Shown: piece after piece, positions 43,441 to 51,510 of the stretch
Layout: each line of letters starts with the position of its first letter
Position numbering within the stretch: the stretch's first letter is position 1
Assembly: GCF_002846395.1 (NCBI RefSeq)
Contig: NZ_PJMU01000001.1
Span: 372,001-436,000, forward strand
DNA: 64,000 nucleotides
Direction of reading: 5' to 3'
Source of the DNA: Pontibacter ramchanderi
GTDB lineage: Bacteria > Bacteroidota > Bacteroidia > Cytophagales > Hymenobacteraceae
Program-made: the position numbers and the translations under genes
The notes under the pieces: model-generated
Database searches by the model: none
Told to the model about the DNA's origin: nothing
The model's input: the letters and a program-made list of their open reading frames with translations, nothing else

Positions 43441-44538
43441 CTATTGGGAGGTATAATCAGAGAGCAAGCCCTCGTAGATCCAATTGGCCAGTGCCTGCCG
43501 GTTGTCTGCTATGACGAAGCGGCGCTGGTCCTTCACGTTCCGGATATTGCCGAGCTCAATGAAAACGGTAGGTGGGTTGCTGTACTTGATGACATACAAA
43601 CTACTACGTTGCGTTACATTGCCAGAATAGTCGCGGTTTGGCTGGTAGCGCTTGTACTTGTTCGTAAAAGTCTGGTGTATATTCTTGGCCAGTTGTTCGC
43701 CATCTTTGCTGTTTTCGTGGTGGTAGAAAAACACATCGATGTTCTGGCTTTCGCTGCGGCTGTCTACATGGATGGCCAGCATGCGCTGGTAGGCACCCTT
43801 GTGCTTCAGGTATAGCCCATTCACTGCCTCAGTGCGCTGGCGCAAACGGGCGCTATGGTTAAGCGGAATCTTTCTGTTAGGGTATACCATCTCGTCACGG
43901 TCCATTTTGAGTACCCCCTCATCGCGAATGCCATCGTCAGGGTCCTGCACAATCATGTATACAGTGGCGCCATGTTCCATCAGTACCCGGGCCAGGCGGA
44001 TGGTCACATCGTAGGCATACTCGTCTTCAGCCAGATCGTTGCTGCCATACTTGCCTACTGCTCCTGGGTCAGGGCCACCGTGGCCGGAACTCAGGTAGTA
44101 CACGGCTCCCTGCAGTTTGCTCGACTTTACTTCCACGCGCGCATACTTTTCACCAAACAACGGCATTTCAAGCACGCGGGCAGACACTTTGGCTGGGCCA
44201 GCTGTTACATCATTTCTGGTTTTAGTCTCCACAGTAGCTACCCTGGTATTGTCAGTGGCGACGGTCGTGTTTTCAGCTAAAATTGCACCCTCAGGCAAGG
44301 TATAGGTTTTGCCCACAATCAGGCCATTGTCTTTACCAAAACGGTCTTTGTTTATCTCCACAAACTTCTGAAGATGCTCTGAAGGATTGAGTCCATGACG
44401 GCGCAGCAAGGTATAGATTCCGTCGCCGGGCATGGCGACTGCTTCCAGAAGGGAACTCTGCCCAAACGCGGCCAAAGTTGAAAGTGCAAGAAGTAGGGTG
44501 AGAATAGAGGTACGCAATGCAATCTGTTTTATCGGCAT
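43441..44538 (-). CDS. N-acetylmuramoyl-L-alanine amidase
   Basis: A 365-residue exported zinc amidase that cleaves the amide bond between MurNAc and the stem peptide. A signal peptide ends TLAAFGQ. Residues about 30-90 resemble a degenerate LysM-like module (PGDGIYTLLRRHGLNPSEHL, GLIVGKTYTLPEGA). The Amidase_3 domain shows YYLSSGHGGPDPGAVG (zinc His), EDEYAYDVTIRLARVL (zinc Glu), RMLAIHVDSRS (zinc His) and the catalytic Glu in TVFIELGNIRNVKDQRR. Likely acts in cell separation or wall turnover. Confidence 0.92.
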   Translation of the reverse strand: MPIKQIALRTSILTLLLALSTLAAFGQSSLLEAVAMPGDGIYTLLRRHGLNPSEHLQKFVEINKDRFGKDNGLIVGKTYTLPEGAILAENTTVATDNTRVATVETKTRNDVTAGPAKVSARVLEMPLFGEKYARVEVKSSKLQGAVYYLSSGHGGPDPGAVGKYGSNDLAEDEYAYDVTIRLARVLMEHGATVYMIVQDPDDGIRDEGVLKMDRDEMVYPNRKIPLNHSARLRQRTEAVNGLYLKHKGAYQRMLAIHVDSRSESQNIDVFFYHHENSKDGEQLAKNIHQTFTNKYKRYQPNRDYSGNVTQRSSLYVIKYSNPPTVFIELGNIRNVKDQRRFVIADNRQALANWIYEGLLSDYTSQ

Positions 44539-44689
44539 GTGTCAGGAATCCGATATTACTAAAAATGTATGAAGTAAAAAAGACCCATGTATGAGTTCAA
44601 CGCAAAATATCGGAGGCTCTATATACGGGTATATGCATTTTTTACTGCGCTAAAACTCAAGTATTATCACCTTCCAACTAAAATAATCC

Positions 44690-45310
44690 TTATTGCACGC
44701 GGTAACTGACTAATTCATAGCGTTTCATCAGTTTGTCGGAGTCGGCGTAAAACCAGTCCGTCCGGATCATGCCAATCTCCGGGCTCACATATTCTTTCAC
44801 CCAGGTTGTGCTAAGGAAGGAAGATGCCTTTTGTTCTGTCTGCCTTTCAAAACTGAACTCAATAGCCTGGCTGGCATGCGGCGAATCAGGTATAGATACT
44901 TGGCCCGTCGTTCTTCTGTGAAAAATCCATAAGGTATAACTCGGATACTGATAACCGTAGGCAATGCCTGACATATCCGGGCTAGGGTAGGTAATGTACT
45001 GTTCCCTGGCATCCTTTCTGTAATGGACATAGCCATCCTTGTCATTACGCACGATCATGCCGTTGTTCAGAATATACCAGGTCTGTTTACCGATCAGGGT
45101 ATCTTTCACAACTTCGCGCCTGAACGAAGTGGTCGAGAGCACATCCCCGTCGCTGCTGTAATCGATCACTTTATATACCCATTCGTTCCCAACCTGCAAG
45201 GGTACGATCACCTCGACTGGCTGAGCTACTTCCACTTCTTTATCGCAGGAAAAGAAGCAAAGCGATAACGATAAAAAGGCGATGACTTTTAGAATGTGTG
45301 GTTGTTTCAT
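44690..45310 (-). CDS. lipoprotein of unknown function
   Basis: A 206-residue protein with signal peptide and lipobox LCFFSC. The mature part begins EVIVPLQVGNEWVYKVIDYS and continues as a beta-rich domain (DTLIGKQTWYILNNGMIVRN, GYVHYRKDAREQYITYP). This VGNEWVYK start is common in Bacteroidota surface lipoproteins of unknown role. The ATG at 45310 is preferred over 45322 because it gives the compact signal peptide. No operon partner is evident. Confidence 0.72.
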   Translation of the reverse strand: MKQPHILKVIAFLSLSLCFFSCDKEVEVAQPVEVIVPLQVGNEWVYKVIDYSSDGDVLSTTSFRREVVKDTLIGKQTWYILNNGMIVRNDKDGYVHYRKDAREQYITYPSPDMSGIAYGYQYPSYTLWIFHRRTTGQVSIPDSPHASQAIEFSFERQTEQKASSFLSTTWVKEYVSPEIGMIRTDWFYADSDKLMKRYELVSYRVQ

Positions 45311-45422
45311 AGCATGAGGCATTAGCGTTTTATGGTAGGATGCCGCAAAACGCGGGAACGTTGCATGGTACTCTCAAATAATATTATATAAATAAGATAT
45401 ATGCTCATATTGGAAAGGAAGT

Positions 45423-46475
45423 CTACCTTTCTACTTCCGTCAGAATCCGTTTCAGGTCGGTGAGGATGCTGCCTACGTCGCGGAGCATTTCCGGGGAATT
45501 AATGTCTTTCAGGTATACCAGGCAGTTGTCCTGCTCCAGGCGAGCCTGACGTATTAATTGCTTCAACTGTACGATGTCCTCCTCGGAAGATGCGACAACG
45601 CTTTGCCCGAAAGCGGCAATACTGTTGGCAGTGGCCTCCATGGCTACCTGCAGCTGTTCTTTTACGGAAAAGGACGAGCGGAAGGGCTTTATACGTTGCA
45701 GGTCGGCCAGGCTGCGGCGAATGCCTCTGATCTGGATGGTGATGCTTTCGAGATTGTTGATGTGTACAGCCAGGCGGCTCAGTGCGATGCGTTTATGCGT
45801 CAGAAGCAGGTTATACTTCAGGCTTTGCTCTGCCAGGTCGAGGGTTTTGCGACTGTCAACCGACTCTCTGATGAGAGCATCTACTTCGCGACGGCCAAAC
45901 TGCTTGCGCTTGCTGGAGGTATCTATTAGTCTGCTGAGGCTGATGAGCGTTTCAGCTGATAAATTGCTATACCCAACTACGCTTCGCTCTACATCCGGAA
46001 TTGCGTTCTGCGGCACGATCAGAGCATTGATCAGGACCGCTATACCTGATCCCAGCACCGTTTCGATGATACGTTCAAAAGCATAACCCTCTTCCGTGTG
46101 GCCAAAAGCCAGTACCAGCAGCGAGCTGATAGCGACCTGAGAGATGATTTGTGGGTTCATGCGCAGTGCCTTGGAAATTCCCATGCCCAGTAGTATTACC
46201 AGGAAAATAGAGAAGGCATTGATGCTGAGCCAATGCCCAAGCAGCATGCTCAGCAACACCCCCCCGATAATGCCCACAATGCGCTGCGTCGCTTTGTTCA
46301 CTGAGTCGAGCACGGTTACCTGCACCGTAATGATTGCAGCAATGGGTGCAAAATAAGGATACTCTGATTGCAGCAGGGTAGAGGCCACAAACCATGAAAG
46401 CGAAGCGGCAAAGGCCGTTTTCACGATCTGAAGGGTCAGGCCCATCTTGTCCAGTATGTTCAAAAATTTGACCAT
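45423..46475 (-). CDS. FUSC-family inner-membrane protein
   Basis: A 350-residue protein with about six N-terminal transmembrane helices (residues about 10-160: TAFAASLSWFVASTLL, YFAPIAAIITVQVTVLDSV, RIVGIIGGVLLSMLLGHWL, FSIFLVILLGMGISKAL, ISQVAISSLLVLAFGH, VLGSGIAVLINALIVPQNA). A helical cytoplasmic C-terminal domain follows. This fits the FUSC/aromatic-acid-exporter-like (ArAE) family related to fusaric acid resistance and YccS proteins. Substrate is unknown. Confidence 0.88.
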   Translation of the reverse strand: MVKFLNILDKMGLTLQIVKTAFAASLSWFVASTLLQSEYPYFAPIAAIITVQVTVLDSVNKATQRIVGIIGGVLLSMLLGHWLSINAFSIFLVILLGMGISKALRMNPQIISQVAISSLLVLAFGHTEEGYAFERIIETVLGSGIAVLINALIVPQNAIPDVERSVVGYSNLSAETLISLSRLIDTSSKRKQFGRREVDALIRESVDSRKTLDLAEQSLKYNLLLTHKRIALSRLAVHINNLESITIQIRGIRRSLADLQRIKPFRSSFSVKEQLQVAMEATANSIAAFGQSVVASSEEDIVQLKQLIRQARLEQDNCLVYLKDINSPEMLRDVGSILTDLKRILTEVER

Positions 46476-46562
46476 TACCGTCTATTTATCCATCAATTGT
46501 CTTGAGCTACACAATTAAATCTGCTAAGGGTAACTAATGCTGTGCAGGAAGAAGCAGGTAAC

Positions 46563-47303
46563 CTAATCTTTCGCTGCTTTCTTTTTCCGTTGTGGGAGGC
46601 TCAGGTTGATGGGGACATTGTAGGCAACATGCACAGCCTTACCATTTTGATAGCCCGGCACCCATTCAGGCATACTCGTAATGATGCGAACTATCTCCTG
46701 GTCCAGGTCCCATCTCACCCCTTGTTTCACTTGTACGTTTCCAATCTTACCGTCATTCTGCACGACATAACTAACTATGACTTTGCCTTCCACTCTGTCA
46801 CGAAGCGCAGTGACTGGATAGTTGAAGTTTCGGGTAATGAAAGCAAGCATCTGACTTTCACCTCCGGGAAATTCGGGAACGCTTTCGGTATAGGTATAGA
46901 CATCATTGTTATTGGTAACAGCGACATTCCCAGGAAAATCAGGGTTGGGCGTTGATACATAGGGCTCCTGCAGCTTATACAAGTCTGCCGCTATAGCGAA
47001 GCAACCCCTACCATTGGCTGGTGACTTGATGAACGTGACATAGATCGCATTCGCACCTTTTTCGACTGCCTGTTTTTTTGCCAGAGACAGTAAATCATGA
47101 ATATCACAAGGGGTATTTCGGCCTTTCGCGAATTTAATTTCACCCAACTTTTCTCCAGTTGCTGGTAGACTTTCCTGCTTGTAAATAATCTCTACCTCAG
47201 GCAGCACCAAGGCCATATTGGCAAGACTGTCACTTTGTTGGGCCTGGGTCTGATAATCTGTCAATAGGAAGATAGAGAAAAGTAGTGTGATCGCGTTTTT
47301 CAA
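46563..47303 (-). CDS. TonB C-terminal-domain exported protein
   Basis: A 246-residue protein whose last 90 residues form a TonB C-terminal domain (EFPGGESQMLAFITRNFNYP, EGKVIVSYVVQNDGKIGNVQ, MPEWVPGYQNGKAVHVAYNV). The N-terminal half contains a separate domain with GEKLGEIKFAKGRNTPCDIH and ANAIYVTFIKSPANGRGCFA. The TTG start at 47303 gives a signal peptide (MKNAITLLFSIFLLTDYQTQ); the longer frame to 47375 overlaps the AddB-like gene and lacks one. Without a retained anchor it may not transduce energy to TonB-dependent receptors. Confidence 0.78.
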   Translation of the reverse strand: MKNAITLLFSIFLLTDYQTQAQQSDSLANMALVLPEVEIIYKQESLPATGEKLGEIKFAKGRNTPCDIHDLLSLAKKQAVEKGANAIYVTFIKSPANGRGCFAIAADLYKLQEPYVSTPNPDFPGNVAVTNNNDVYTYTESVPEFPGGESQMLAFITRNFNYPVTALRDRVEGKVIVSYVVQNDGKIGNVQVKQGVRWDLDQEIVRIITSMPEWVPGYQNGKAVHVAYNVPINLSLPQRKKKAAKD

Positions 47304-47364
47304 TTGAACAGGATAGTTTAAGGTCAGAGAATAAATTACGACGTATTTTTTTGGCCAGTGGGGA

Positions 47365-50265
47365 CTACCGCGCACAAATGCCCCTGTATGGACAGTATTG
47401 GCAAATTTCCAGCTCCTTTGTTTTCCGGATCACTTCATTCGGGTCGAGCAGCTCTTGCACGAAGCGGGAGAGGAGGGCCTCCGATGAGGAGATAAAATCT
47501 TCTCCGGTTGCCTGCTCAAATGGGAAGTCAGCAGTGAGTACGCCGGCATCGAGGTTGCGAAAAGACAGTATACCTGATTTTGCCACGATACGGGCCGGAT
47601 CCAGATGACTGGCGTTGCGCAGCAGCAGTTCAGGCTTTTGCTCGAGGTTACGCTGCAAAATGTACTCGTAGAGCCACAACTGCCGTGCCTTGTCATACTT
47701 AGGTGAGGTAATAAAATGAAGCTCCACATCATCCGGCTTCACATTCACCTGGTTGCGCTCTACTTTTCCGGTCTTGTAGTCGATCACGCGGAGTTCAGCC
47801 CCTTTCAGATCGATGCGGTCGGCCTTGCCTGCCACTTTCACAGGTATAAGCTCATCACCAACCTGCACCTGCAGGATGGTCTCCAGTTGCTCCTCAAGGC
47901 GTAGCACGTAGAGCGGCAGTTCGTCCTCAGATTTCAGCAGACTCTCCAGATACTTCTCAAGCACCTGCACCGCTACCTTGAAGAGCAGGAAATTCATGCC
48001 TCGTTCCGGCGTGGCGCCACGTGTCACTTTCTTGAACTCAGCTTCCACCATAGCTGGCAGCTCTTGCAGCATCTGCTCCACATGCGGTTTCTCGATCGGC
48101 TTTCCGTTCTGCTCAAACGGCCTGAAAAAATCCTCCAGCACCTGGTGCACGATGGTACCGAACTGGTCTGCTCCAAGCTGTTCTTCCACTTCATCAATCT
48201 CCCTGATCTTGGCAATGCGGCTGAAATAGTATTGCAGCGAGCAGTTGATGTACATGTTCAGATGCGAAGGGTAAAGGCCGCGCTTCAGTTCCTGTTTTAG
48301 CTGTTCCAGTGTCTGAGCATCCTTGTGAATGACGATATCTTCGTCATACTTTTTCTGGTCGCGCAATTCGACGGAGGCAGTCAGGTCCCGGAACTTGATC
48401 TTCGGATTGCGTAGCACCAGGTCGTTTTGCAGCTGCAGGATAAACCGGCTTTTTTCGCCCGAGCCATAGGTGTCGGACGGCAGCACGTAGAGCAGATTCA
48501 CCTGCTTAGCACGCTGTAGCAGGCGGTAAAAGTTATAGGCCATGGCGCCTTCGGTTTCGGCGTAAGTTGGCAGCCCGAACTGCTTCAGCACATCATAAGG
48601 CATCAATGACTCGTGCCGTTTCGGGGCGGGCAGCGTGTTCTCGTTCACCGACAAAATGATCAGGTTCTCAAAGTCGAGCGCACGGGTCTCCAGCATACCC
48701 ATGATCTGCAGGTCGGAAATAGGCTCTCCACTGAAGGGCAGGCGCTGTCTTGCAATCAGTTCGTTGAGGAACTTACGGAAACTGCGCACCGATATCTTCT
48801 GTTCCCGGCAATCAAAAATGGTGTCGAGGCGCTTAACGATGGTATAGAAAATATAGAGGTACTCGGTTTCGATGGTGCTGGGCTGGTGGCTGTACATTTT
48901 ATGTAGCAGGTCGATCAGCTGGTAGAGCGAAGCGATGATGTCGTCGCAATCACGCCAGGACTTGAACAGCACTTCGAAAAGCGGCTCGTGCTTGCCCATT
49001 TTGAGCAGGTCGTTGGCCGTGATGAGCACGCGGTTATCCTGCACGATCTGATCGAGCACGCGCTGCACAAAACCGTGGTATTCCTGCTTATCGGGCTGCT
49101 CGTTCAGGTATAGCTCATACCTGCGGATAAAAGGGTGGGAGAGTAGCTTGGTCACAGTCAGGTGGTGGTACTGGTATACCTTGTAGCCCGACTCCTGCAG
49201 TTGCGTCACCCCTGTCAGGTGCACATCAAAAAGCAGGTCAATCAGGTTGTAGAGCGGAGTGCCTTTAAAGCTGAGGCCCATGGTCACGTTATAGTTCGGA
49301 ACCTCGTTAGGTATAGAGTGCAGCACCGGAAGCAGGAGCGTTTCATCGGGCAACACCACGGCCACTTGCGCATGCTTGTCCCGTTGGCGTATATCCTGTA
49401 TGAGCTGACCGGCCAGTTTACCCTGCATACTTGCATTGGCTACCCCAATCACGTTGATCTCCTTTTCGTCGGTCAGCAGCATGTTCTGTTGCCAGCGCCA
49501 GTCCGGCAGATTCCAGGTACTCTTATACTTGCGCAGAAAGCTCCCAGCCCGGTTAGGCGTGCCCTCCTCCATGTAAAAGTCGTCGGAGTCGAACAGCACT
49601 TCGGCCTTGTTATGTTTGAGCAATGTGCGGATGATCTTTTCCTCTGAACTGGTGAGGGCGTTGAGACCAATAAAAAGGTATTGGGCGCATTCCGGCGACT
49701 TGGCCAATTGCTCAATGTTTTCAGATACCATCCGGAAAGCCATACCTGTATAGGCCTGCTTGCGCTCCTCCAGGTGGTTTTTTAGGTTGTGGTACGTCTT
49801 CTCAATATTATCCCAGAGGCTGAAGTATTTTTTGACAGCGGGCGTCAGCTCTTTGCCCAGGTGCGCCGGGTCCCAGCGCTCAATCGCCTTGGCTTCGCTT
49901 ACGTAGTCGAACAGTTTGGCAGTATCGACCAGGTTCTGATCGATGCGGCTGAAATCGTCGAGCAGGGTACCTCCCCAAGTGATGAACTGGTCGAAATCCA
50001 GGTTAGGATCCTGCTCACGCATCAGGTCATAGAGCTCGAGCTGCAGGTTGATCGGCTCCAGCACATCCACTCTGGCCAGTTTGGTAATGAAGTCCTCCAT
50101 ACCTGCCACCTCAGGCGACCAGATCGGCTCCGGTGCTGCCTGCGCCAAGGCATTCTTAAAAAAGAAACTCGCACGACGCGACGGCAGCACAATGCACAGC
50201 TCGCTGATGTTCTCTTTATACTTCTCGTAAACGTATTTTGCCGCTAGCTCAAGAAAGGTCTGCAC
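47365..50265 (-). CDS. AddB-like PD-(D/E)XK nuclease/inactivated helicase
   Basis: A 966-residue partner of an AddA-like helicase-nuclease for double-strand-break end processing. The N-terminal CIVLPSRRASFFFKNALA is a degenerate helicase motif I region. The nuclease domain carries GKADRIDLKGAELRVIDYKTGK near residue 810. Four cysteines fit the AddB [4Fe-4S] staple: one in NMYINCSLQYYF and three in EICQYCPYRGICAR at the C-terminus. It follows the AddA-like gene on the same strand after two small genes. Assignment as AddB rather than another Cas4/RecB-like nuclease rests on this architecture. Confidence 0.87.
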   Translation of the reverse strand: MQTFLELAAKYVYEKYKENISELCIVLPSRRASFFFKNALAQAAPEPIWSPEVAGMEDFITKLARVDVLEPINLQLELYDLMREQDPNLDFDQFITWGGTLLDDFSRIDQNLVDTAKLFDYVSEAKAIERWDPAHLGKELTPAVKKYFSLWDNIEKTYHNLKNHLEERKQAYTGMAFRMVSENIEQLAKSPECAQYLFIGLNALTSSEEKIIRTLLKHNKAEVLFDSDDFYMEEGTPNRAGSFLRKYKSTWNLPDWRWQQNMLLTDEKEINVIGVANASMQGKLAGQLIQDIRQRDKHAQVAVVLPDETLLLPVLHSIPNEVPNYNVTMGLSFKGTPLYNLIDLLFDVHLTGVTQLQESGYKVYQYHHLTVTKLLSHPFIRRYELYLNEQPDKQEYHGFVQRVLDQIVQDNRVLITANDLLKMGKHEPLFEVLFKSWRDCDDIIASLYQLIDLLHKMYSHQPSTIETEYLYIFYTIVKRLDTIFDCREQKISVRSFRKFLNELIARQRLPFSGEPISDLQIMGMLETRALDFENLIILSVNENTLPAPKRHESLMPYDVLKQFGLPTYAETEGAMAYNFYRLLQRAKQVNLLYVLPSDTYGSGEKSRFILQLQNDLVLRNPKIKFRDLTASVELRDQKKYDEDIVIHKDAQTLEQLKQELKRGLYPSHLNMYINCSLQYYFSRIAKIREIDEVEEQLGADQFGTIVHQVLEDFFRPFEQNGKPIEKPHVEQMLQELPAMVEAEFKKVTRGATPERGMNFLLFKVAVQVLEKYLESLLKSEDELPLYVLRLEEQLETILQVQVGDELIPVKVAGKADRIDLKGAELRVIDYKTGKVERNQVNVKPDDVELHFITSPKYDKARQLWLYEYILQRNLEQKPELLLRNASHLDPARIVAKSGILSFRNLDAGVLTADFPFEQATGEDFISSSEALLSRFVQELLDPNEVIRKTKELEICQYCPYRGICAR

Positions 50266-50270
50266 TGTTG

Positions 50271-50348
50271 TTATTGAGTGAATGAGTGGTTGAGTGATTT
50301 AGTGAATAGTTGTATTGTTAACAGCATGATTCTGCTAGGTCATGACCT
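50271..50348. repeat. reiterated GAGTGAWT words and a 12-base palindrome
   Basis: Downstream-to-upstream of the AddB-like start, 50274-50310 reiterates GAGTGAATGAGTGGTTGAGT-type words, followed by the perfect palindrome AGGTCATGACCT (50337-50348). The region lies between the VOC and AddB-like genes of one operon. No function is evident. Confidence 0.4.
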
Positions 50349-50387
50349 GACCCTACAGGTGAGCTAACTTTTTAACATCCAGCCTCT

Positions 50388-50810
50388 TTAACTTAAAACG
50401 TTTCCCTTTTCATCCATGGGCAGGAAGGGGTTGTAGGCGATTTCCCAGAGGTTATCATCCGGATCGGCAATGTAGCTGCTGTAGCCTCCCCAGAATACTT
50501 TCTCGGGGTGTTTGAGCACTTTCACGCCTTTCTCCTCCAATTCAGCCACCAACTGATCAACCTCTTTCTCGGAGCGCATGTTGTGGGCCAGCGAAAAACT
50601 TTTGAAGCCCTTGCCATCAGCTTCCAGGCCAGCATCATCTGCCAGCGACTCTTGTGGGAACAGGGCCAGCTGCAGGCCATTCAGCTGAAAGAAAATCACG
50701 CTCTCCGTGCTGCTCTCCAGTGGCTGCCAGCCAAAGACGTTCTGGTAAAACTCCTTCGAGCGCTGCAGATTCCTGACGCCCAGCGTGATTAATGTAATTC
50801 TCTGTTCCAT
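50388..50810 (-). CDS. VOC-family protein (glyoxalase-like)
   Basis: A 140-residue vicinal-oxygen-chelate protein. Two beta-alpha-beta-beta-beta modules are seen: ITLITLGVRNLQRSKEFYQNVFGW with VIFFQLNGLQLALFP, and FSLAHNMRSEKEVDQLVAEL with GGYSSYIADPDDNLWEIAYNP. The terminal Glu of the last strand is the usual metal ligand. Substrate is unknown; members include glyoxalase I, dioxygenases and resistance proteins. It sits within the AddA-AddB operon without functional link. Confidence 0.92.
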   Translation of the reverse strand: MEQRITLITLGVRNLQRSKEFYQNVFGWQPLESSTESVIFFQLNGLQLALFPQESLADDAGLEADGKGFKSFSLAHNMRSEKEVDQLVAELEEKGVKVLKHPEKVFWGGYSSYIADPDDNLWEIAYNPFLPMDEKGNVLS

Positions 50811-50872
50811 AATTTCCCTCTCAATCTATTAAAACTATCTCATTTCCTGATACTATACCTAGCGGCTATACC

Positions 50873-51427
50873 TTACTTAGCTTCTTCGTAGGCGGCTTTC
50901 AACCAACCAATCAGTTCTGCATCGATCTCTCCTGCGTTCTGAAGCCGCACCCGATGGGAGCACATGGCGTTGAAGCTGCCTGATTTCTCCAGTCTGCCTT
51001 CCGGATCCTGACCTTTCAGGTTGATGCCCACATCGAGCCTCGTCTTTGTGGAGGGCTGTATCAGGGCAAACTGCTTTTTGCTGCGCACGCTCACATAGGC
51101 GTTTTTAGGAGCCAGTTCCACGTCGTTCCCAAACTGCTTTAGCCTGGCAACAAGTGTTTCATAGATGGGCAGCAGCTGCTCTTTGCCTTTATACTGCTTC
51201 TCCACCAGGTCTTCCGGCTTTTCGGCTGAACCGGCATCAGTGCCTTTGGCTTTGAGCGCTACCATGTTGGCAAAACCATGCGTAAAGCCGTGTTCTGTTT
51301 TCAAATACTTCACAATCTCACCGTGCTTCTGCAAGCCGGTGCTTTGTATGATCTGTATCCATCCCTCAAGCGACTTACCTGTGTTCTTCTGCAGGTTGTC
51401 GATCATGGTTTGTGCTGCTTTGTCCAT
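50873..51427 (-). CDS. DUF4287/DUF5655 protein
   Basis: A 184-residue two-domain protein. The N-terminal DUF4287 part reads MIDNLQKNTGKSLEGWIQII, GLQKHGEIVKYLKTEHGFTH and GFANMVALKAKG. The C-terminal DUF5655 part (YETLVARLKQFGNDVELAPK, AYVSVRSKKQFALIQPS, TRLDVGINLKG) resembles a DUF1801/SRPBCC-like transport-associated fold. Function is unknown. The ATG at 51427 matches the family start; an in-frame start at 51484 adds an Asn-rich extension. It is 83 bases downstream of the AddA-like gene. Confidence 0.88.
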   Translation of the reverse strand: MDKAAQTMIDNLQKNTGKSLEGWIQIIQSTGLQKHGEIVKYLKTEHGFTHGFANMVALKAKGTDAGSAEKPEDLVEKQYKGKEQLLPIYETLVARLKQFGNDVELAPKNAYVSVRSKKQFALIQPSTKTRLDVGINLKGQDPEGRLEKSGSFNAMCSHRVRLQNAGEIDAELIGWLKAAYEEAK

Positions 51428-51510
51428 GGTGCTGACAGTTTTTTTTATGGCGTTATGATTGTTATGATTCTCTAAGAGCCGCAAAGGCCTGATTTATTAA
51501 CTGTTTATAC

